Of a stretch of DNA of 64,000 bases, positions 56,385-64,000 are shown in pieces. Source of the DNA: Apophysomyces variabilis (Eukaryota > Mucoromycota > Mucoromycetes > Mucorales > Mucoraceae); contig MZZL01000134.1 of the NCBI GenBank assembly GCA_002749535.1, positions 248,001 to 312,000 on the forward strand, given 5' to 3'. The stretch's first letter is position 1. Each line of letters opens with the position of its first letter. The translations under genes and the position numbers were made by a program. The notes under the pieces were generated by a model, which was not told where the DNA came from, ran no database searches, and saw only the letters and a list, made by a program, of their open reading frames with translations.

Positions 56385-57289
56385 TTTTCGTTGATCGGCA
56401 ATGCGGAAGCACCATGTCACGCAGATTCCTTGACGAAGAGCTGGGTATTGAGGGACTTAACAGACGTTTCTAAGCAGAACGATGAAGTTGTTGACACGAT
56501 TTCAGGATCACTGGATTTATCCAAGTTCTCCTATGGACTATTACAGATTGCTGCATATCTATTACACAGTAGATTCAGCACTTCGGTCCAGTCCTTGTCG
56601 GGTACAGGATATAGGTCATCCCGTCGCCGAGATAGATTACCCAACACATCCATTTTTTGGGCGAAACATTTCCATCTCTTTCTAATCGATAACGATGCAA
56701 AAGCAAAGAAAACGTTTTTTACTACCGTTTTTAATCATCTCGGATTTGGAAAACAAGCTTCTAACAACGATTTTTGGGGTAACAAAGCACCGAGCTCATT
56801 AGGATGGTTTGTCGTAATGAAACAGGATTCGGAGATGGCACGTCATTTGACCTTCGACATGGGCCACAATTTTTTCTTTCCTTGGAAGCCAAAAAGATGG
56901 ATAGTACTGTAATTCACCGTCTTCACTTGTACAAACAGCACAGGGCATGGGTTAAAGAATCGCTAGCTTATACGTTGATACACCCGGTTGCATGGACTAA
57001 GTATATGCAGAATAATATTTTTGAAATCCGAACGGAAGCAAATCCAGGTTACCCTTTTGCAACATTTGTTTGTGCATCCATGCCGAGAATTACACGTGCT
57101 CAAATGAATGGTGTACACTTGGTGAACGCAAGCGGAGATCGGCATGAACTTTCAAGTGTTTGTGGCGTCAATGTGTCACAAAGCCAACTTTTATTGGCAT
57201 GGTTCGCCACTTGTATGAAAAAAACGAAGATCGTCGCCTTAGCGTACTATAGTTACCAGGTCAACTCCACACATCACTTGCAAGGGTAA
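56385..57289 (+). CDS. unrecognised coding region, possibly broken
   Basis: Two long plus-strand frames in succession. Frame 1 (56385-56912) includes HLFLIDNDAKAKKTFFTTVF and LGFGKQASNNDFWGNKAPSS. Frame 2 (to 57289) includes HRAWVKESLAYTLIHPVAWT, NPGYPFATFVCASMPRITRA and HELSSVCGVNVSQSQLLLAW. A short GT-AG intron, 56904-56938 (35 nt), would join them in frame. No ATG opens frame 1; an alternative start in another frame near 56410 reads MSRRFLDEELGIEGLNRRF and stops. The reading looks protein-like (balanced composition, hydrophobic periodicity) but I recognise no family. It may be a gene with undetected 5' introns or a pseudogene of a lineage-specific family. It follows a dead transposase directly. 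Confidence 0.4.
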
Positions 57290-57731
57290 AACAAGGGCGT
57301 ATAAAAAAAAGGAGGGGGTCGAGAAGCTCTAGAAAAAGAAATGTGCGCAAGTTTTTTTTATTTACAACGGTAAAATAATTCCTTCCCTAAAAATAGGTTT
57401 CTCTTTTTTTTTCTTTGTTATGTTTGCTATTCCTATCGTTTTGGCTCTTCTCTTTCTAATTAGAAGAAGAATGATAATATAATAAAATGCATTGGGCTAA
57501 TGGGATGAATGAACAAAACTAACTAAAGATATATGGTTGCTTTGCGTTTGTGTCTTGGGGGGATGAGAGACATGTAAGGATATGTATGTAAAAAGGCAAA
57601 AAAAAAGGAAGCAAAGAAAAAAAAGGGGAGAGTTGGAAAGGAAAGACGGGTGAAGGAGTGAGAACGTAAATGTACAATGGGTATCAGTACAAAGGAGTTG
57701 AAATTTTTTTGGCACATCAGAAAAAGAACAT
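57290..57731. other. short intergenic stretch between convergent coding regions
   Basis: AT-rich with several A- and T-runs; AATAATAT/AATAAAATGC near 57475 could serve as polyadenylation elements. No gene. Confidence 0.5.
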
Positions 57732-58583
57732 CTAGACTCTAGCCAAAGACGCATAATGCGAAAAGAAATCCGTTGGATGGTCATCTTCGCGAGTAGTGCC
57801 TGTGGCCAATTCCAATAATCGTGAAGCTAAACTATTGTTGTCACCGTTATTTTCTGAAGCTTGCCAAGGTATCACGTTTAGGAAAAGTCGTCTATCGTCT
57901 CGATGAAGGAAGACTTTGTTGAAGTATTCCAGAACGTCTTTAAGGTCTCGCGAAATATGCATTAACATGCCGGGCAGCACGTCTTTATCGAGGGTTTCAA
58001 AGATATTGACGAGATTGAGGCCGACATAATGGTCGAGCTCCGCTGAGAGTTGCTGTGCATTCTCTGCAAGGCAGCTGGATGACACTTGCTGCAGTTCCTG
58101 GTTCTTGTGCCCTTCTGCGTGTTCTACGTCCTGACGACAGTATCTCTGCAACACTTCTCTAATGTAGACTTCCAGTGCGGGTCTGCCAAGCAAATCACCC
58201 ACTTTATCCCATGCTAGCGGTAGCTTGCCCTCCGTATGGGCTTGGATAGCTCCGAACATCTGAGCCTTCAAGATATCAAGATCTACAATATCTAGTGGTA
58301 CGGAGGAGGAGGATGGCGATAGAGGGACTTGCTGCGACACGTGGGAGACGTCATTGGATTGAATAGTGATTTGGACATGTTCTTGAAACTGGTTGGCAAT
58401 CTCTTTGTAGCTTTTAGATATAATGGTATCCAGATGGTCAAATTGCCAGTGGGTTGCTATGAGCTGAGCAAATCGGTCTATTTGTACATGGAAACCCTCC
58501 GTCGATGATGCTTTGATATCGTTGGCGATAGGGTAAGCATATATGGCTACTGCATAAAGTAGCAAAGTAATATAGATCCACAT
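57732..58583 (-). CDS. predicted secreted protein of unknown function
   Basis: Intronless minus-strand gene; ATG at 58583, stop at 57732-57734 (852 nt, 283 aa). The N terminus MWIYITLLLYAVAIYAYPIA is a signal peptide with a likely cleavage after Ala-Tyr-Ala. The mature part is helical and moderately acidic with no cysteine-rich pattern: HVQIDRFAQLIATHWQFDHL, LKAQMFGAIQAHTEGKLPLA, DLLGRPALEVYIREVLQRY, LSAELDHYVGLNLVNIFETL. Two or three cysteines only (CRQD, SCLAE). I recognise no domain. An upstream in-frame extension exists (to 58715) but is a low-complexity, Phe-rich leader, so the later ATG is preferred. Extracellular, vacuolar or ER-lumen location is likely. Confidence 0.75.
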   Translation of the reverse strand: MWIYITLLLYAVAIYAYPIANDIKASSTEGFHVQIDRFAQLIATHWQFDHLDTIISKSYKEIANQFQEHVQITIQSNDVSHVSQQVPLSPSSSSVPLDIVDLDILKAQMFGAIQAHTEGKLPLAWDKVGDLLGRPALEVYIREVLQRYCRQDVEHAEGHKNQELQQVSSSCLAENAQQLSAELDHYVGLNLVNIFETLDKDVLPGMLMHISRDLKDVLEYFNKVFLHRDDRRLFLNVIPWQASENNGDNNSLASRLLELATGTTREDDHPTDFFSHYASLARV

Positions 58584-59790
58584 TGTTTTCTTTTTGCTGT
58601 ATGAAAGAAAAGGAAAAAAAAAGGGCAAGAAGAAAAAGGATGAGGTTTTTGGGCAGTTAGCCCGTAGATTTATTTTATATAGCTTGGTGCGGAGTTGCAT
58701 GGGCAGCACTGACATTGTCCCTTCTCTTTGTTTCTTTTTTGGTTGTCTAATGAGCTTCTATCTCATTTCTCACTTACTGGTACTAACTAACTGCAGGATT
58801 TCGAGTTGTCCAACATTCAAAGGTAACCGTAAAAGTACTTTCCGCTACTCCTTGAACCTTTTCTGCAAGAGGGAAGTAAAAAAAAAAGGGCCAGCCAAAT
58901 GGATCCGAGGGTATACAAGCGAAATAGAACCTTATTTGTATCTCAGCTAGGTTACTTTCGTTTTCTCTCCTTTTTGGAAGAATAAGCTCTTTTTCAATTT
59001 CTTTCTTCCTTTGTATTTTTATAAAGGAATTCAATTTATTGACTCATAGCTAAAAAGCTAATATTAACAAAGCATATGTTAAAAAGAAGAAAGCAATTGC
59101 AAATAGATTATAATAACGCTTGGTCTAACTGATAGGTTCTTTCCCTTTTTGCTCTAAAATGCAGCAACCTCCGCCAGTTTTATTTGGCAGTTTTACAAAT
59201 TGACGTGTGCAAGTATTTGTCACTTGCCCCATTTTAACCAAAAACCTTTGCTATCCGTCCTATGAAACCTCCTTCATATACCGCTCTTTGGATATAAATA
59301 TTAATATTATACAAGGATAGGAAAAGGGACTGTTCTGTTGTGCAAAGTTTAGCCGGGATACTATTATTTCTCTTCTTTTTTTTTTCTTGTGCTGTTTGGA
59401 TATGCAGCTTAAATGGAGGGCTAAATGTGTGTTGTTGAAAATTAGGGAACGCAAACCCCTGGAACTTGCACCCACTCTCAAAGCAGGCCACATAAGGTGC
59501 TACAGTGTCCTTTCTTGGCAGGGACTAATGAAACAATAAACGAAAAGCTAATGAAGTTCGTAGCCATACTGGGCATTATCCATGCGACATGCACACATGA
59601 AGAAAGAGAATAAAAGAGATATTCGAATAGAAAGCAAAAAATTTGATTAGCAGTAATTAAGTTCGCATTCTCTAAAAGGGGAAAAGGACTTGTTTGTCTC
59701 AGTACGATACAAAGACAACAAAACAAAATATGTCAAACAAAAGAAATCACAGAGAAAAATAAAAATGAGGAAGAGAAGTGCACATCAGCG
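58584..59790. other. intergenic
   Basis: Promoter of the secreted-protein gene (poly-A/T near 58600) and 3' flank of the Rax2-like gene. No gene supported: frames at 59234-59493 and 59478-59726 have no motif and overlap T- and A-runs. Confidence 0.5.
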
Positions 59791-62700
59791 TCATTCAGCA
59801 GCAGGTGCTCTTTCAACGTAGTTGCTGGGGAACACACCTTGCATGGGTTCTCCATTACCTAAAGTTGAAAATGTTAATCAATCAAGTATCGAGGAAAAAT
59901 GTAACCTACCGTTGTCCTTGTAACCCATCCACCAGATATCATCACTCGAGTCTACCACAACGATAGGATCGCCCTTATCAAACCCGAGTTCACCATGCTC
60001 ACGTGCGTTGAAATCAAACTTTGCATAATACAGATGGGGATGATCCTCTGTGGATGGAAGGTCGTCTGCATTATTCCTTGCTGCGGCCTCCATAGCCGCA
60101 CGGAAATCACTACATCGCTTGACTGATTTTTCAGCCTTGTCGGCTTTGTCCTGAACCGGGTTCGCCTTGGTGGCAACAATAGGTTCACGTGTCGAAAAGT
60201 AATCTTCCACCATACGTTTTGACGACGCTCGACCTTCTAAAGGACCCAAACCAATGGATGGTGAGGTAGATAACCGGACGGTTTTTCGGGCTTCGTCATT
60301 GTCAAATGCTTCCGTATCCGTGTTCGAGAGATTAACCGTATCAGCGGCAGAAGGTTCGAGCAAAACAGGCACATGACCCGTTTCTATTGGTGATGGGACC
60401 TGTGCCATCTTGTACCTCACAGGTGACTCGGGGCTGGTTAAAGTTGCTTCATGAGGCGGGGTCAAACCAAATGGACGGCTAAAATCAGTCTGAATGGAAG
60501 GTAAGGGGATTGACTGGGACCATCGTGCAGACGTTCGTGTGGAGTTGGACTCGAACATATGCGAATCAAATGGAGAGCTCCCGCGAGCTTCTTCCTCCTT
60601 ATTCTTTGGAACATCGTAAACGCCATCGAACGTATCATTTCGCTTATCAGCTGGGATTTCTTGTGCAGAAGAGCCAAAGTCGTTTTCATCGGTTGTCAAC
60701 CTATCTTTTTCGATGGAAGGCTTGGGAAGGAGGGAACTGAGGGCATAATTACTGTGGTTTCCATCAGTTATTTTCGTTGTTATTGATGCTGTATCGTAAT
60801 TATCATTCAGATGGTTATCTAATTCCTCCGGCCAAGCAACCGATGAGAGATTCAGACTAGACTGGTATGAACGGAGACCACCAGAAGTTCGCTGTCTAGC
60901 TTTTCCAACCCGGCCCTTGCCTAAATCAGCCGTTGCTGTCACTGCTGACGCAGCAGACATTGTGGAGGATGCCGGTGCAGTCCCTGTTACGGCAGATCCT
61001 ACTGATGGCGTAGTAGGTGAGGTGGCAATCGTAGATCTGATAGGTGAAGTAGCTGTCGTCGCCGTTTCTCTTGTACCAGCGCGAATGGTGGTATCAGCTT
61101 CTTCAGCCGTCGGGCTAGCTGTAGTCCAACGAGCAAAATCAGGATCCGACGCAAATCCCTCTGAGATCGATTGTGAGACAGGACCTAATGCATCCTTGTT
61201 TGATACATCAAAGAAGGAAATATCAGAGTAGATAGAGTTCGTTGCCGGCCCAATCGTGGCCACACCAAGAGCTGAGTTAGTGGTATAGTTTGTCCAACGA
61301 ACGTTCGCTGGTGTAGCACCCACGACACTTGATGACTGTCTGTCAGCATTGGTATCGGCAGCTTCATTGCTGACCGACATATGAGAAGAAGATATATTAA
61401 ACATTCCTAATGCCGAATCTGGGTTGGTGTTTGTCCATCGGATTGACCCTGGCTCGAATTTGCCAATATCCCTCTCATCAGAGATAGCGTTTTCTTTGCC
61501 CTCATTCTCATGTGATGATATTTGTATCGAGACAGGACTCACCACCGACGTACCTATAGCAGAGCCTGCTACGCCTGCATTTGTCCACCGCACTGTTGCT
61601 GGATTCGCTGCTGATGATTGGGTGTTAAATGTACCTTCGGCGAAATTAAGAGCACGACATCCGCCTTGTGTTGCGATAGAGTTCGTTTCCGGAGTGATAA
61701 CGCGAGTTTCAAAAACGGCTGGAAGATCTCTAGTACCATCGACACCTGAGCTCAATCCCTGTGCGCCAGCTGTAGAAGAGAGTGACCGTTCTGCAGGGCG
61801 GTTACCCGGATCACTCTCAGTAGAGTAATTGGTATATGCAGCAGCGCCTACTTGAGGAGCAATCGTGTGATTTGGAACTATAGGAGAATGACTTTCGAGA
61901 TTAAACGCATGCAAGGCAAAAGCTTCAAAAGAAGCTGCTTCTCCATGACTGCCAGCCTGGTTTGCATAAACAACGGAGTCCATCTGAGGTGTAATTGTGT
62001 GATGTTCCAACACGCGCGAAGTCTGTTGAGGTTCATGAATGGAGCTTTTAAACGCAGTAACAGCAGCAGCATTTCCAACAATGGCAGGTGCAATCGATTT
62101 CAACTCAAAGGTGGCTGTCTGGCCCTGGGTATTTAAACCGTTCTGGATAGCAACTGAATCCATCTGAGGAGTGGTAGACTTGTTCTCAATGACATGAGAC
62201 CCGACTTGTGCGTCCATACCACGTTGTACTGCTGGAGTTATCACGGTAGCGCCATTCTTTGCAGAAGAATAGACATCAGGAGTACCAGAGCGTTCGTCAC
62301 ACGACATATAATGACTCTCAGGTGTCATAGAGCGTGCATCTGCTACCATTGATTGTGGTTCAGGTGTAAGTGATCGATCTGATATCATTGAAATTGGAGC
62401 AATCACAGCTGCACTGGCTAAGCCGATTGGAGCATTAGTCCATCGAACAGTGGAGGGGTTAACCTTGACTGCTGGCGGTGGCGTCACATTCTGATAATCC
62501 ATCAATGCCTGTTGAACATTATGGTCTGTGGAAACTGTCATAGAAGCATGATTTATCGGGTAGTCGCTGCTTACAGCCAGACCAATAGTCGACTGTCTGA
62601 ACGGATTGTACGAGTTGCGCATAGCTGGTTTAAACGTATCGTCTCTTCCATGAATTTCACTGTCAGGTCGAGTAAAGGAATCCGGTCTTGTTGCGAACGG

Positions 62701-64000
62701 ACTCATGTGAGGACTACGTTCTTTGCCTATATCCGCTCCCGTCATTGCAACAGCAGCAGCAGCAGCACCTATCGCTGGTGTTGTCTCTCTCATCTCATGG
62801 TAACCTAATTTGTCCTCTTTCGTATCACCAAGAGAACGGTCAGCTATAACTGCTTCATTGATCGGGTAATCTGCCTTGGTCTCATAAAGGACACCATTAG
62901 CTCCTGCTGAGTTCAGCATAGCAATCAGAGACTGGGGGCGCCGAGGAGGTTTGCCGTAGTAAGCCGCTATATTGGCAGAAGGATCCACACCGGCGTCACG
63001 CTTCCTCTTCAGGAAGACAACTCCCAAAGCAGCGAGAACCATGGCAAAAACAATAGCGAGCGAGGATGCGATGGAAATCAAAACGACAATTGGTGTAGGA
63101 AGGTAATCTGTAGCAAACGAAGCACGATTGAGTCATTAGGTCACACAACGAAGTAGCACTTACTCGTTCTGTGTATGTTGATTGCGTACGACTTGAAAAA
63201 CACGCTAGTCAGGTTGCCAGCAGATCCATCACCATTGGAAGAAACCAAATAGGGAAGGTATCGCGAACCATCATACAAAGCTGCGCTTAGGTTACCGTAT
63301 TCTCCCAAATTTAGGAAACCTGTAACAAGTAACACGCTCGAGTTATCTCCTGCAAGATTGGTTTGGCTGGTGTTTCTTGTGGGTAGAACTGCAATCTGCT
63401 GAATGAAGCTTCCGGGGCCGAGCTCATGATCTACAACAATGATTGCATATGAGGAACGTGTTTATGGTAATAATATGTTTGGCAACCCACCAGGAGCCGA
63501 AAATTGCTGTCCGTCCCAAATTCGAAGATAAGCAGAAGTTTCAGTTCTGCTCGGTAATGAGAACCTGATGATTGCTTAATAGTAGACAACTTACTGTCCT
63601 GCAATAAATGTCTTCCTTGTGCTACTATCATACGATACAGCTCTGGATGGACCAGGCAAGCCGGATGGGGACACTGTAGGAGCGAACGTACTCCAATCAT
63701 TGCGTTGGTAATCATACTGCACAATAGGCACCGTTGCTCCGTTCAGTTGCAGATTCCCAGCTGCGATAAGTTTGTTCTAGAATCAATTGTAGTTAAGTTC
63801 CTATTACAAATACTACAGCTTTGCTAAATACTCACATCGGTAAATGCGAAATCGAGCACTTCACCAGCAATACCGTCGCCAAGGTTGTTCCACTGGCTTG
63901 CGGATGTATCCAATGAACAAATGCTGTTACAGCTTAAGGATCCAGCTGTGGTGAAGTTTCCGCCCACGACAATAACATTATCAGCAGGATTGTAACGGAT
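59791..64000 (-). CDS. Rax2-like cortical polarity marker with C-terminal SH3 domain (5' end outside window)
   Basis: Minus strand; exons within the window are 64000-63836 (incomplete), 63776-63595, 63546-63491, 63430-63164, 63107-59910 and 59858-59791. The extracellular part has Kelch/beta-propeller-like Rax2 repeats: VIVVGGNFTTAGSLSCNSIC, WNNLGDGIAGEVLDFAF, KTFIAGQTETSAYLRIWDG, and SVLLVTGFLNLGEYGNLSAA. A transmembrane segment, VVLISIASSLAIVFAMVLAA, begins the large exon, followed by a stop-transfer FLKRKRDAG. A long Ser/Thr/Ala-rich cytoplasmic tail (about 950 residues) has recurring RWTN motifs (VRWTNAPIGLASAAV, VRWTNAGVAGSAIG, IRWTNTNPDSALG, VRWTNYTTNSALG). It ends in a full SH3 domain: YYAKFDFNAREHGELGFDKG, DDIWWMGYKDN, VFPSNYVE, completed by the last exon. 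Rax2 marks the cell cortex for polarised growth in fungi. Confidence 0.85.

Noticed and set aside
59260..59493. Overlapping minus-strand frames of 77 and 85 codons
   Set aside because: They run across A/T homopolymers, have no motif and no splice structure; likely chance.
1..64000. CRISPR array, prokaryotic operon or phage region
   Set aside because: No regularly spaced direct repeats; genes are spliced and eukaryotic throughout.

Overview
The window looks like nuclear DNA of a Mucoromycota (Mucorales-type) fungus. The evidence is small GT-AG introns (about 35-75 nt, often with CTAAT or CTGAC branch motifs), an AT-rich composition, fungal gene families (Pex11, Ish1/Msc1-like, Rax2, fungal MFS/MCT transporters, TALE homeobox), a U1 snRNA gene with a TATA box, and many decayed transposons. 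Two of the relics belong to what I recall as a hypothetical-protein family expanded in Mucorales. I worked without database searches, so family names rest on motif recognition and exon structures on reading-frame continuity.

Layout. 1-5.7 kb: sparse DNA with one three-exon PLP enzyme gene of the serine racemase type (-). 5.7-7.5 kb: a monocarboxylate-transporter-like MFS gene (+) whose second junction works only with a 2-nt microexon or a retained segment. 9.4-10.5 kb: a broken Tc1-like transposase. 11.0-11.7 kb: a C2H2 zinc-finger gene. 13.2-14.0 kb: a DDE transposase relic. 15.7-20.7 kb: a gene-rich island with a HAD-type protein (-), a TALE homeobox gene (-) and a conserved protein of unknown function (+). 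22.3-25.7 kb: a multi-exon MFS drug-transporter-like gene (+) convergent with PEX11 (-). 28.4-29.8 kb: a diacylglycerol/sphingosine-kinase-type lipid kinase (+). 31-41 kb: a transposon graveyard holding Tc1/DD34E relics, a decayed Mucorales family gene, two consecutive MULE/SWIM relics and a DIRS-type RT/RNase H relic. 41.7-46.7 kb: genes again, namely a five-exon coiled-coil protein, an Ish1/Msc1-like secretory-pathway protein and a two-exon 86-aa protein spread over two short exons. 49.2 kb: the U1 snRNA gene. 50-56.4 kb: mostly relics, including another DD34E transposase. 56.4-57.3 kb: an unrecognised, possibly broken coding region. 57.7-58.6 kb: a signal-peptide protein (-). 59.8-64.0 kb: the 3' part of a Rax2-like polarity marker (-) whose cytoplasmic tail ends in an SH3 domain.

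The genes do not form a pathway. They are ordinary housekeeping, transport and developmental genes separated by old mobile elements. I see no biosynthetic cluster, CRISPR array or prokaryotic-style operon. The strongest unexpected items are the U1 snRNA gene, the Rax2-SH3 architecture, the microexon candidate in the transporter, the hidden 86-aa gene and the two consecutive MULE relics.
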